Positions 53,714-64,000 of a stretch of 64,000 nt of DNA are shown here, one piece after another. The notes below the pieces were generated by a model. The model saw only the letters and a list, made by a program, of their open reading frames with translations, did no database searches and had not been told where the DNA came from. Both the position numbers and the translations under genes were made by a program. The number at the start of each line of letters is the position of its first letter. Within the stretch, counting starts at the first letter, position 1. The stretch is taken from assembly GCF_019890635.1 (NCBI RefSeq), contig NZ_JAIOAB010000003.1, positions 186,001-250,000 on the forward strand, read 5' to 3'. The stretch comes from Streptomyces sennicomposti. GTDB lineage: Bacteria; Actinomycetota; Actinomycetes; Streptomycetales; Streptomycetaceae.

Positions 53714-54265
53714 ATGAGCCAGGCGCCAGACCACGGGCACAACGACGCCGGGGCCGCCGGGCCCGCACTGCCGCAGACCCGCACCGCACGGCACCGCCGG
53801 ATCGTGGACATCCTCAACCGGCAGCCGGTGCGGTCGCAGAGCCAGCTGGCCAAGCTGCTGGCCGACGACGGGCTGAGCGTCACCCAGGCGACGCTGTCGC
53901 GGGACCTGGACGAGCTGAACGCGGTGAAGATCCGCAACGCCGACGGCGACCTGATCTACGCGGTGCCCAGCGAGGGCGGGTTCCGCACCCCGCGGGCGCC
54001 GCTCGGCGGGTCGGTCAAGGAGGAGCGGATGCGGCGGCTCTCCCAGGAGCTGCTGATCTCCGCGGAGGCCTCCGCGAACCTCGTCGTCCTGCGGACCCCG
54101 CCGGGTGCGGCGCAGTTCCTGGCCTCGGCGATCGACCAGGCCGAGCTGCACGACATCCTCGGCACGATCGCCGGCGACGACACGCTGCTGCTGATCAGCC
54201 GCGACCCGTCCGGCGGCCAGGCCCTCGCGGACCACCTGCTGCGGCTGGCCCAGAACGGGGGCTGA
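53714..54265 (+). CDS. argR: arginine repressor
   Basis: A 183-residue ArgR. The winged HTH holds [35 protein letters not shown]. The C-terminal domain binds arginine and hexamerises ([34 protein letters not shown]). It represses argC and argH through ARG boxes; its own gene is the last of the argC operon, which gives autoregulation through the shared promoter. Confidence 0.97.
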   Translation: MSQAPDHGHNDAGAAGPALPQTRTARHRRIVDILNRQPVRSQSQLAKLLADDGLSVTQATLSRDLDELNAVKIRNADGDLIYAVPSEGGFRTPRAPLGGSVKEERMRRLSQELLISAEASANLVVLRTPPGAAQFLASAIDQAELHDILGTIAGDDTLLLISRDPSGGQALADHLLRLAQNGG

Positions 54266-54585
54266 GAGAGCGGGGTCCGAGGAGCGGGTCCGAGGAGCGG
54301 GGTCTGAAGGGGGCGGTCGCGGTGGATCGCCGGGTGCGGGCCCGTCGTGGCCGCTCGCGCAGTTCCCCGCGCCCCTGGGAGTGGCCGCCGGCCCCGTGCA
54401 CAGGCGCCCCACGTAGCTGCGGGCAGTCGTGCCTCCCCCAGTGCCTCAAGGGCCTGGGAGGTGCCCCCAGGCGGCACGGGTGGGCGCAGCGGCCCCCCAA
54501 GCGGGGGTGAGCGCTCCCCACCCCCGCCCGGCCGCACCGCCGGGCGCCGATGAACCGCACCGCACCGCGCCGCCGCAGGCGTACC
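54266..54585. repeat. repeat-filled intergenic region after argR
   Basis: No gene is supported. It has three parts. Tandem GAGCGGGTCCGAG units (about 54274-54312) come first. A copy of the dispersed element follows (54332-54376, CGTCGTGGCCGCTCGCGCAG, then TTCCCCGCGCCCC). Last is a hairpin (54431-54463) containing CTGGGAGGTGCCCCCA (54454-54469), the inverse of 29602-29617. The hairpin may terminate argR. Confidence 0.75.
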
Positions 54586-55374
54586 TCACCCCAGCCGCGC
54601 TCCCAGCCCACCCGTGCACCGCACCTCATCCCCCGCGGTGATCAGCAGCGCCTCCACCCCCGGCAGCGACTCCAGCCAGGCGAGCCCCTCCCGCGCCCCC
54701 ATCGCGAACGCCGCCGTCGCCCAGCAGTCCGCCCACACCAGCCGCGGTGCGACCACCGTCACCGAGACCAGATCCGTCACCGCCGCCCGCCCGGTGCGCG
54801 GGTCCACGATATGGTCCCCCCGCTCCGCCGTCCCCGAGGTGGCGACCGCCAGCTCCGGCGCCCCCGCCGCCGACACCACCGCGGCCAGCCCGCCCGGCCT
54901 GAGCGGGTCCGACACCCCCACCCGCCACGGCCGGTCCGCCCCGGGCGAGCCCAGGACCTGCACGTCCCCGCCGCCGTTCACGCTGACCCCGCTCGCGCCC
55001 GCCGCCGCCACGAGCCGCGCCGCCCGCTCGGCCGCCCACCCCTTGACGACCCCGGTCGGGTCCAGCCGGCCCTGGTAGCGCAGGCTGAACCAGCCGTCGC
55101 TCATCCGCTCGGCCTCGGCCCCCAGCGCCAGCACCTCGGCGACCTGCGGATCGCACTGCGCCACGGTCAGCTCACCGCGGGCCAGCCGCGAGACCTCGCT
55201 GTCGGCCCGGTAGGTGCTGAACACCTCGTCCACCCGGTGCAGACCGGCCACCGCCTCCCGCAGCGCGGCCCGCACCGCCTCGGGCTCCCCGCCGCGCACG
55301 TCGAAGGAGAACACCGTCCCCATGACCTCCTCCGCGTGCCGCAGCCCGGTGGGCGCCTCGGCCTGCCCGGTCAC
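54586..55374 (-). CDS. apbE: FAD:protein FMN transferase
   Basis: A 262-residue flavin transferase that attaches FMN through a phosphoester bond to a Ser/Thr of target proteins. Motifs are EVMGTVFSFDVRG, DPTGVVKGWAAERAARL, VSVNGGGDVQVLG, HIVDPRTGRAAVTDLVSVTV and WATAAFAMG. It lacks a lipobox, so it appears cytoplasmic or exported by other means. The GTG start is four bases from the stop of the FMN-binding protein gene upstream, which carries a flavinylation motif, so that protein and its paralogue are the obvious targets. Confidence 0.93.
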   Translation of the reverse strand: MTGQAEAPTGLRHAEEVMGTVFSFDVRGGEPEAVRAALREAVAGLHRVDEVFSTYRADSEVSRLARGELTVAQCDPQVAEVLALGAEAERMSDGWFSLRYQGRLDPTGVVKGWAAERAARLVAAAGASGVSVNGGGDVQVLGSPGADRPWRVGVSDPLRPGGLAAVVSAAGAPELAVATSGTAERGDHIVDPRTGRAAVTDLVSVTVVAPRLVWADCWATAAFAMGAREGLAWLESLPGVEALLITAGDEVRCTGGLGARLG

Positions 55375-55378
55375 GGCG

Positions 55379-55840
55379 TCAGCCGCCGGCCTGGTCGAGC
55401 GCCGACTGCAGCGACGTGCGGTAGCCGCCGCTGGTGTAGGTGGCTCCGGACACGGCGTCGATGTCGGCGCTCTGTGCGGCGACGGCTTCCTGGTTGAGTC
55501 TGGGTACGGCCATGGCGGTCTTCTGGTCGCTGAGGCCGCCCTTGGGCGCCCGCACCGCCTCGGCCTTGACGACCTTCCCGCCGCTGACGGTCAACCGGAC
55601 CTGCACGTCGCCGTACTGCGTCGGGGCCGCGTCGCCGGTCACGGTCGTCGTACCGCCCGGCAGGGCCCCGCTGCCGCCCTGCGGCGACTCCTGCCCGGCC
55701 GAGGGCGCCCGCGGCGCCGTGCCGGCCGCCGAGGCCGCGGCCGGATCGGCGGCCGGCTTCAGCGACAGCAGCAGCACGATGCCGGACACGGTGGCCGCAC
55801 CCGCGAGCACCGCCCGCCGGACGGGGTGGCTCTTCCTCAT
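55379..55840 (-). CDS. FMN-binding domain protein, copy 1
   Basis: A 153-residue protein. A short basic N-terminus and one hydrophobic segment (AVLAGAATVSGIVLLLSL) anchor it in the membrane. A Pro/Ala/Gly linker leads to an exported FMN-binding domain ending in IDAVSGATYTSGGYRTSLQS. SGAT is the ApbE flavinylation motif, whose Thr carries covalent FMN. It is the partner of the adjacent flavin reductase and closely resembles the protein at 57312-57788. Confidence 0.92.
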   Translation of the reverse strand: MRKSHPVRRAVLAGAATVSGIVLLLSLKPAADPAAASAAGTAPRAPSAGQESPQGGSGALPGGTTTVTGDAAPTQYGDVQVRLTVSGGKVVKAEAVRAPKGGLSDQKTAMAVPRLNQEAVAAQSADIDAVSGATYTSGGYRTSLQSALDQAGG

Positions 55841-55869
55841 CGCTTCCTCGTCTCCTGACGTCCCGTCGC

Positions 55870-57252
55870 TCACATCTCGAACGACTCGTGATGGATACGG
55901 CGGGCGGGCACCCCCGCGCCGCGCAGCGCCTCGTACACCGACCGCGCGAAACCGGGCGGCCCGCACAGGAACACGTCGTGGCGGTCGATGTCGGCGATCT
56001 TCCGCCGCAGCGACTCCGCGGAGATGTCCGGCCGTTCGCCGTCCGGGCTGTTGACCGCGTACATCAGCCGCGCGCCGCGCTCGTCGGCGATCTTCGCCAG
56101 CTCGCCCCACAGCGCCAGGTCCTGGGTGCTGTTGGCCCGGTAGAGCAGGGTGATGTCCCCGGCCGCGCCGGGCAGCGTCTCGAACAGCGCCCGCATCGGC
56201 GTGATGCCGACCCCGCCCGCCACCAGCAGCACCTTGCCCCGGCTGCGCCGGGCGGCGGTCAGCGCCCCGTACGGCCCCTCCGCCCACACCCGGGTGCCCG
56301 GCTCCAGTTCGCGCAGCCGCGCGCTGTGGTCGCCGATCGCCTTGACGGTGATCCGCAGCAGCCCCGGCCGGGGCGCCGCCGACAGCGAGTACGGGTGCGA
56401 ACTGAACCGCATGCCCGGGGCCAGGAACCGCCAGCGGAAGAACTGTCCCGCCTCCGCGCCCATCCGGTGCAGCTTGCGGCCGCCGATCAGCACCGACACG
56501 ATCCCCGGCGTCTCCTCGATCACCGCCTCCACCCGCATCCGGTGCTTGAGGTTCAGCCGGACCGGGGTGAGGATCCGGTACCACACCACGAGCGCGGTCA
56601 CCGCGCCGTACAGGCCGTACCAGACGGTCTTCGCGGCCGGCTGGACGGCGAAGTCGTTGCCGGTGGTGATCTGGTGCCAGAACGTCAGGAACACCGCGGC
56701 GTAGGTGAGCAGATGGACGTGGTACCAGGTGTCGTACGGCAGCCGGCGGCGCACCGCGCCGATCGAGGTCAGTCCGATGAGCACGAACAGGCCCGTGCCG
56801 ATCGCCGCCTTGCCCAGGTCCGGCAGCTGCTCCACGGACTGGACGGTCTGCCCGACGACGTCGCCGAGCGACCGCCCCGCCTGCACCGCGTAGCCCCACA
56901 TGGTGAGGAACACGTGCGCGAGGACCAGGCACAGCGTGTACCGCCCGCTCATGGCGTGCCAGCGGGCCACCCGGTCCGAGCCGACCCGCCGCTCCAGCGC
57001 CGGCACCCGCGCCATCTGCAGCACGACCAGCGCCATCAGATACCCGGCGAGCAGCCCGGTGATCCGGCCCGCGTTGAGGATCCGGCCGCCGTTCCCGGCG
57101 ACGGACGGGGTGTTCGTCCACCACAGCCACACGACCCCCGCCGCCCCCGCCCCGACGGCGACCAGCAGCAGGGCGGCTGGGGAGCGGCGGGGCCGGATGC
57201 GGCGCATCGTCTGCCGCCGCGCGGCACGTCCTCCTGCGAGCGTGGTGGTCAC
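55870..57252 (-). CDS. ferric-reductase-like transmembrane flavoprotein, copy 1
   Basis: A 460-residue protein. The N-terminal half has about six helices of the ferric reductase-like fold, with histidines that could bind heme (RWHAMSGRY, LAHVFLTMW, HVHLLTYAA, FWHQ). The C-terminal half is a ferredoxin-NADP reductase module: FAD loop HPYSLSAAPRPG, pyridine-nucleotide loop LLVAGGVGITPMRALFE and LCGPPGF. It should pass electrons from cytoplasmic NAD(P)H across the membrane. GTG 57252 has GGAGG upstream; the frame opens 33 bp earlier. Paralogous to 57886-59238. Confidence 0.9.
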   Translation of the reverse strand: MTTTLAGGRAARRQTMRRIRPRRSPAALLLVAVGAGAAGVVWLWWTNTPSVAGNGGRILNAGRITGLLAGYLMALVVLQMARVPALERRVGSDRVARWHAMSGRYTLCLVLAHVFLTMWGYAVQAGRSLGDVVGQTVQSVEQLPDLGKAAIGTGLFVLIGLTSIGAVRRRLPYDTWYHVHLLTYAAVFLTFWHQITTGNDFAVQPAAKTVWYGLYGAVTALVVWYRILTPVRLNLKHRMRVEAVIEETPGIVSVLIGGRKLHRMGAEAGQFFRWRFLAPGMRFSSHPYSLSAAPRPGLLRITVKAIGDHSARLRELEPGTRVWAEGPYGALTAARRSRGKVLLVAGGVGITPMRALFETLPGAAGDITLLYRANSTQDLALWGELAKIADERGARLMYAVNSPDGERPDISAESLRRKIADIDRHDVFLCGPPGFARSVYEALRGAGVPARRIHHESFEM

Positions 57253-57311
57253 GGTTCCTCCGTGGCGTTTCGACCGTCGACCCACAGATACGCGGCGCGC
57301 GCGGCGAGTGT

Positions 57312-57788
57312 TCAGCCCGTCGCCGAGTCCAGCGCGGACTGCAGCGAGCGACGGTAGCCGTCACTGGTGTACGTGGCCCCGGACACCGAGTCGATGTCCG
57401 CGCTCTGCGCGGCCAGCGCCTCCCTCCTCAACTCGGGTATCGCGTAGCTGTTGATCTCCTGGTCGCGGGGGTTCTCGGTGGGGTAGACCACCGCGGTCAC
57501 GTCGGTGATCCGGCCGCCTTCGAGCGTGATCCGCACCTGGACCGGTCCCCAGCGGGTCTGCGCGCTCTCGCCGGTGACGGTCTTCGTGCCGGCGGAACCG
57601 GTCGTGCCGCCGGATCCCGCGGCGCCGCCCGGGGCGCTCGCGCCGGCGGACGCGGCCGGCGCGGGCGCCGCGGCGATCTGCGGCGGGGTGTGCGGCTTCA
57701 GCGCCAGCAGCATCACCAGCCCGGAGACGGTGGCGGCGCTCGCCAGCACGATCCGGCGCAGCGGACGGTTCTTCCTCAACGCGTGCAC
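57312..57788 (-). CDS. FMN-binding domain protein, copy 2
   Basis: A 158-residue paralogue of copy 1. A basic start (HALRKNRPLRR) precedes the helix VLASAATVSGLVMLLALK, a Gly/Ala/Pro linker and the FMN-binding domain with IDSVSGATYTSDGYRRSLQS. The flavinylation motif SGAT is kept. The start is not certain: GTG 57788 has GAGG five bases upstream, while TTG 57779 gives an N-terminus matching copy 1. It lies between the two reductase genes. Confidence 0.9.
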   Translation of the reverse strand: MHALRKNRPLRRIVLASAATVSGLVMLLALKPHTPPQIAAAPAPAASAGASAPGGAAGSGGTTGSAGTKTVTGESAQTRWGPVQVRITLEGGRITDVTAVVYPTENPRDQEINSYAIPELRREALAAQSADIDSVSGATYTSDGYRRSLQSALDSATG

Positions 57789-57885
57789 GACGGCCTCACG
57801 ACTCCTCGGACGGGCTCGGTTCTCACGATGCTCACGGCTGTCACGGCTCCTACGGCTTCCGCGGCGCCCCGCGCGCTCACGGCTC

Positions 57886-59238
57886 TCACAGTTCGAACGA
57901 TTCGTGGTGGATGCGGCGGTCCGGGATTCCGGCGGCGCGCAGCACCCCGTACAGCTCCTGGGCGAAGGAGTGCGGCCCGCACAGGTACACGTCGTGCCCG
58001 GCGAGGTCGGCGACCTGCGCGCGCAGCCACTCGACGGTGAGCGCGGGGCGTTCGCCGCGCGGGCCGTTGAGCAGGTACAGCACCCGCGCCCCGCGCCATC
58101 GGGCGACCGCCTCCAGCTCGCCGCCCAGCGCCAGGTCCCGCGCCGAGCGCGCCCGGTACAGCAGCGTGACCTCACCGGGCAGCGTCTCGAACAGCGCCCG
58201 CAGCGGAGTGATGCCGACCCCGGCGCCGATGAGCAGCGACCGGTGCGAGGCGCCCCGCTCGGCGGTCATCGCGCCGTACGGGCCCTCCGCCCAGACCCGG
58301 GTGCCCGGCCGCAGCAGCGCCACGGCCGCGCTGTGGCCGCCGAGCGCCTTGACCGTGATGCGCAGCAGGTCCGGCCGCGGCGGCGCCGACAGGGAGTACG
58401 GCGTCGACGTCCCGCGCAGGCCCGGCGTCAGGAACCGCCAGCGGAAGAACTGCCCCGGCAGCGCGCCGAGTTCGTCCAGCCGGTGGCCGCGCACGACGAC
58501 CGAGTACACCCCGGGCGCCTCCTCGTGCACCGACTCGACCCGCATCCGGTGCCGCCGGTTCAGCCGCACCGGGACGAGGACGCGGTACCACAGCACCAGC
58601 GCGGCGACGCCCAGGTACAGCGCGTACCAGGCGGCCGTGGCCACGGGCCGGCCGTTGAACTGGTCGCCCAGCGTGAGCTGGTGGAAGAAGGCGAGGAAGA
58701 CGGCGGCGTAGGTGAGCAGGTGCACGCCGTACCAGAACTCGTACCCGGTGCGGCGGCGCACCGCGCGCGCCGAGGTGACGCCGACCGCGAACAGGATCAC
58801 CGTGCCCGCGGTGGCCTTGAGCATGTCCGGGTAGTCCAGGACCACCGTGACCGTCTCGTGCACGAGCGAGGCCCGGTCCTGCGCCGCGTACCCCGCCAGG
58901 ATCAGCACGATGTGCGCGACGAGGAGGCACACCGTGTACCGGCCGGCCCGCGCGTGCCAGCGGGCCACCCGGTCCGAGCCGATCCGCCGCTCCAGCAGCG
59001 GCGCCCGGGCCATCAGGGCGACGAGCACCGCGCAGGCGTAGCCGCACAGCAGCCCCGCGATCCGCCCGGCGCCGGTCAGCCAGCCCGCCGCGCCGACCAC
59101 CGCGGCCGTGCCGTTCCACCACAGCGCGACCACCGCCGCCGCGCCGCCCCACAGCACGGCGAGCACCGCGTCCGCGGGGGAGCGCCGGGGTGCCGGGGCT
59201 GTCGGCGGCGCCGCCCGCCGCTGGTACACCGTGGTCAT
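57886..59238 (-). CDS. ferric-reductase-like transmembrane flavoprotein, copy 2
   Basis: A 450-residue paralogue of copy 1 with the same order. The membrane part has RWHARAGRYTVCLLVAHIV and GVHLLTYAAVFLAFFHQ. The reductase part has TPYSLSAPPRPDLLRITVKA, LLIGAGVGITPLRALFE and LCGPHSF. Both copies end in IHHESFE plus one residue, showing recent or constrained duplication. It is the first gene of the five-gene minus-strand operon and is divergent from the two-component system, with two direct-repeat operators between. Confidence 0.92.
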   Translation of the reverse strand: MTTVYQRRAAPPTAPAPRRSPADAVLAVLWGGAAAVVALWWNGTAAVVGAAGWLTGAGRIAGLLCGYACAVLVALMARAPLLERRIGSDRVARWHARAGRYTVCLLVAHIVLILAGYAAQDRASLVHETVTVVLDYPDMLKATAGTVILFAVGVTSARAVRRRTGYEFWYGVHLLTYAAVFLAFFHQLTLGDQFNGRPVATAAWYALYLGVAALVLWYRVLVPVRLNRRHRMRVESVHEEAPGVYSVVVRGHRLDELGALPGQFFRWRFLTPGLRGTSTPYSLSAPPRPDLLRITVKALGGHSAAVALLRPGTRVWAEGPYGAMTAERGASHRSLLIGAGVGITPLRALFETLPGEVTLLYRARSARDLALGGELEAVARWRGARVLYLLNGPRGERPALTVEWLRAQVADLAGHDVYLCGPHSFAQELYGVLRAAGIPDRRIHHESFEL

Positions 59239-59287
59239 GTCGTCCCCGTCCTCTCGCCGGTCCAGGACGCCACTGTGCGGGCCGAAC

Positions 59288-59343
59288 CTCTGAGAGCGCT
59301 CTGAAACCGGTGGCCGCGCGGCGCACTCACAGCGAACTCAGAG
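59288..59343. promoter_or_regulatory. two oppositely oriented OmpR-type direct-repeat operators
   Basis: Site 1 is CTCTGAG-agcg-CTCTGAA (59288-59305) on the plus strand. Site 2, read on the minus strand, is CTCTGAG-ttcg-CTGTGAG (59343-59326). Each is a 7-bp direct repeat with an 11-bp period, the geometry bound by OmpR/PhoB dimers. They lie between the redox operon and the response regulator gene. Confidence 0.7.
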
Positions 59344-59391
59344 CACCCCCCGCCTCCGCACCGGCCGGCGACCGGCGATGCTGGAAGGGCC

Positions 59392-60141
59392 ATGCACACC
59401 TTCCGCCCGCCCCAGCCGGGGCCGCCCGCCCTGACCCGCCCCGACGGGACGCCCGTGCGCGTCCTCGTCGTCGACGACGACCCCGACCTCGCCGAGGTCC
59501 TCTCCGGCGCCCTGCGCTACCAGGGCTGGGAGGTCCGCACCGCCGAGGACGGCGCCTCCGCCGTCGCCGAGGCCCGCGCGCTGCGGCCCGACGCCGTCGT
59601 CCTCGACGTGATGCTCCCGGACACCGACGGCCTCACCGTGCTGCGGCGGCTGCACGAGATGCGGCCCGACGTCTGCGTGCTCCTGCTGACCGCACGGGAC
59701 GCGGTGGAGGACCGCATCGCTGGGATCACCGCGGGCGGCGACGACTACGTGACCAAGCCGTTCAGCCTGGAGGAGGTGATCGCCCGGCTGCGCGGGCTGC
59801 TGCGCCGCGCCGGGATGGCCCGGCAGCCGGCCGACGGCCCGCGGCTGACCGTGGGCGACCTGGTCATGGACGAGGACGCCCGCGAGGTCACCCGGGCCGG
59901 AGAACTGATCGAGCTGTCGCCGACCGAGTACGAGCTGCTGCGCTTCCTGATGCGCAACCCGCGCCGGGTGCTCAGCAAGACGCAGATCCTGGACCGCGTC
60001 TGGTCCTACGACTTCGGCGGCCGCGCCCATGTGGTCGAGCTGTACATCTCCTACCTGCGCAAGAAGGTGGACGCCGGCCGAGAGCCCATGATCCACACGG
60101 TGCGCGGCGCCGGATACGTGCTGAAGCCGGCGCTGCCGTGA
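59392..60141 (+). CDS. OmpR-family response regulator
   Basis: A 249-residue regulator. The receiver domain has the acidic pocket VLVVDDDPDLA, phosphoacceptor VVLDVMLPDTDG, LLTARDA and DDYVTKPFSLEE. The winged-helix DNA-binding domain ends in HVVELYISYLRKKVD and HTVRGAGYVLKP. The gene is divergent from the flavin redox operon and coupled to its kinase by GTGA. It probably binds the two 7-4-7 repeats and controls both directions. Confidence 0.95.
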   Translation: MHTFRPPQPGPPALTRPDGTPVRVLVVDDDPDLAEVLSGALRYQGWEVRTAEDGASAVAEARALRPDAVVLDVMLPDTDGLTVLRRLHEMRPDVCVLLLTARDAVEDRIAGITAGGDDYVTKPFSLEEVIARLRGLLRRAGMARQPADGPRLTVGDLVMDEDAREVTRAGELIELSPTEYELLRFLMRNPRRVLSKTQILDRVWSYDFGGRAHVVELYISYLRKKVDAGREPMIHTVRGAGYVLKPALP

Positions 60142-61664
60142 GCGGGCGATGCCGGGCGCGGTGGAGCGGGCGGCTGCCGCTGCCGCGCACCCTGCGGGCC
60201 CGGCTCACCCTCGGTCTGGTGGTGCTGCTCGCGCTGAGCTGCGCGGCCGTCGGGGTGGCCGCGGTCGTCGAGCTGAACGGCTTCCTCACCGGCCGGCTCG
60301 ACCAGCAGTTGCAGCAGACGGGCACCGGATTCCCCCAGAGCCTCGAACACGGCACAGCCGGCGGCGGGCGGAACACGAAGCCGTCCGACCACGACGGCGA
60401 CGAGCACGGCGACACCCGCCGCCAGGCCGCGGCCACGTTCGGCGCCCGCCTGGTGGCGGGCCGGATCACCAACGCGGCGGTGGTGCCCTCCGACGCCCAT
60501 CCCGGCTTCGCCGTCACCCTCACCGCCGCCGACCGCGCCGCCCTGGCCGCGCTCCCGGCGGACGGCGCCGGGCACACGGTGCGCCTGTCGGAACTGGGCG
60601 GCTACCGGCTGGCAGCATGGCCGGGCCGGGACGGCGACGTCCTGGTCACCGGGCTGCCGACGGAGCCCGTCCGGGCCACGGTCCACCGGCTGGAACTCGT
60701 CGCAGGCGGCGTCTTCGGCCTCGCGCTGCTCACCGCCGGGGTCACCGGGGCGCTGTGGGTGCGCTGGTCGCTGCGCCCGCTGAGCCGCGTCGCCGCGACC
60801 GCCACCAGGGTCAGCGAGCTGCCGCTGGCCAGCGGCGAGGTCGCGCTGCCGCCGAGGACGGGCGGGGCCGACCCGCGCGGGGAGGTGGGCCGGGTCGCCG
60901 CCGCCTTCGACCGGATGCTCCACCATGTCGAGGACGCGCTGACCAAGCGGCACGCCAGCGAGGAACGGCTGCGCAGCTTCGCCGCCGACGCCAGTCACGA
61001 GCTGCGCACCCCGGTCGCCTCGGTGCGCGGCCACGCGGAGCTGGCCCTGCTGCATCCGGGACCGGTGCCGCCCGAGGTGGCGCGGGCCCTGGAACGCATC
61101 GCGGCCGAGTCCGCCCGGATGGGCGAGATGGTGGACGAGATGCTGCTCCTGGCCCGGCTGGACGCGGGCCGCCCGCTGGAGCGCCGCCCCGTGGACCTCA
61201 CCCGCCTCGTCCTGGACGCGGTGACGGACGCCCGCGCCGCCGGTCCCGGGCACCACTGGACGATGGAGCTGCCCGAGGAGCCCGTCACGGTGACCGGCGA
61301 CGCCCACCGGCTGCAGCAGGTGCTGGCCAACCTGCTGGCCAACGCCCGTCTGCACACCCCGGCGGGCACCGAGGTGACGGTGTCCCTGGCCGCGCTCCCG
61401 GACGCGGGCGGCGCGACCACCGTGCTGCGGGTCCACGACGACGGTCCCGGCGTCCCCGAGGAGATCCGGCCGGGCGTCTTCGAGCGCTTCACGCGCGCCG
61501 ACCGCCGCCGTACCGACTCCTCCGGCGGCGGCGCGGGCCTGGGTCTGTCGATCGTGGCGGCGGTCGTACGGGCCCACGGCGGAAGCGTGACCCTGGACAG
61601 CCGCCCGGGCGCGACGACGTTCACGGTCAGGCTGCCGCCCGAGGGCGCGGACGCCGAGACGTAG
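60138..61664 (+). CDS. membrane sensor histidine kinase
   Basis: A 508-residue kinase. The first helix is LTLGLVVLLALSCAAVGVAA, followed by an extracytoplasmic sensor of about 150 residues with a His/Asp-rich stretch (SDHDGDEHGDTRR). The second helix is GVFGLALLTAGVTGALWV. HAMP, the dimerisation motif ASHELRTPVASVRG and an ATPase domain (LLANARLHTP, DDGPGVPEE, GGAGLGLSIV) follow. The acidic/histidine cluster could bind metal, but this is only suggestive. It pairs with the upstream regulator. Confidence 0.94.
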   Translation: MSGRCRARWSGRLPLPRTLRARLTLGLVVLLALSCAAVGVAAVVELNGFLTGRLDQQLQQTGTGFPQSLEHGTAGGGRNTKPSDHDGDEHGDTRRQAAATFGARLVAGRITNAAVVPSDAHPGFAVTLTAADRAALAALPADGAGHTVRLSELGGYRLAAWPGRDGDVLVTGLPTEPVRATVHRLELVAGGVFGLALLTAGVTGALWVRWSLRPLSRVAATATRVSELPLASGEVALPPRTGGADPRGEVGRVAAAFDRMLHHVEDALTKRHASEERLRSFAADASHELRTPVASVRGHAELALLHPGPVPPEVARALERIAAESARMGEMVDEMLLLARLDAGRPLERRPVDLTRLVLDAVTDARAAGPGHHWTMELPEEPVTVTGDAHRLQQVLANLLANARLHTPAGTEVTVSLAALPDAGGATTVLRVHDDGPGVPEEIRPGVFERFTRADRRRTDSSGGGAGLGLSIVAAVVRAHGGSVTLDSRPGATTFTVRLPPEGADAET

Positions 61665-61676
61665 CGACCGCCCGCC

Positions 61677-63942
<2,266 letters not shown>

Positions 63943-63947
63943 CCGTA

Positions 63948-63972
63948 CCGGCGGGAGGGGACTCCCGTCCGG
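63948..63972 (+). terminator. argH terminator
   Basis: CCGGCGGGAG (63948-63957) pairs with CTCCCGTCCGG (63962-63972) with a one-base bulge, just after the stop codon. Confidence 0.7.
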
Positions 63973-64000
63973 CAGGGCGTCGCGGGTTACGTTGGTCGGC

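Noticed and set aside
54270-54585. Small plus-strand frames after argR
   Set aside because: They overlap dispersed repeats and a hairpin, are rich in Pro/Arg, and have no family resemblance.

Overview
The window is chromosomal DNA of a Streptomyces-type actinomycete. It has very high GC, strong GC bias at third codon positions, many ATGA/GTGA stop-start overlaps, GTG starts and only two in-frame TTA codons. The gene order (tatC-helY, a rarA-E conservon, a betaine importer, infC-rpmI-rplT, pheS-pheT, argC-J-B-D-R, argH) matches, from memory, a conserved core segment of the Streptomyces chromosome near SCO1570-SCO1632 of S. coelicolor. I see no transposase, integrase, attachment site, CRISPR array, rRNA or tRNA.

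Layout: 1-8.3 kb holds the end of tatC, the HelY helicase and a five-gene G-protein-like conservon ending in an atypical cytochrome P450. From 8.3-11.7 kb the minus strand carries a pseudouridine synthase, a siderophore-interacting reductase behind an iron box, and a 5'-3' exonuclease. From 11.9-15.6 kb is a two-gene glycine-betaine importer whose permease is fused to two binding domains. From 16-20.8 kb come a cupin regulator with a metal-receptor-like protein, a TDT transporter divergent from a LysR regulator, and a PLP aldolase/racemase-like enzyme. From 21-24 kb a proline-rich membrane protein is translationally coupled to a mycosin protease.

From 24-33.3 kb is translation machinery: SseB and DUF1844 proteins, infC (probable ATC start, leader with attenuator), rpmI, rplT, an rRNA/tRNA methyltransferase, a soluble histidine kinase, and pheS-pheT. 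From 33.5-44.5 kb is mixed content: a SpoIIE phosphatase and a Nudix hydrolase, both with TTA codons, flank an NsdA-like regulator; then 3-hydroxybutyryl-CoA dehydrogenase, a Tat-exported glycosidase-like protein, a MocR regulator with a divergent EamA exporter, a histidine-phosphatase homologue lacking its histidines, and a MerR-CMD operon with a classic 19-bp-spacer promoter.

From 44.9-49.3 kb, YfhO, a GtrB-like glycosyltransferase and GtrA form a complete candidate three-component cell-envelope glycosylation operon. From 49.4-54.3 kb is argCJBDR behind ARG boxes; argH lies at 62.5 kb behind its own. Between them, 54.6-61.7 kb holds a duplicated membrane flavin-reductase/FMN-binding-protein system with ApbE, divergent from an OmpR-type two-component system. 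The shared intergenic region carries two oppositely oriented 7-4-7 direct-repeat operators. This redox locus is the best candidate for an under-described system here.
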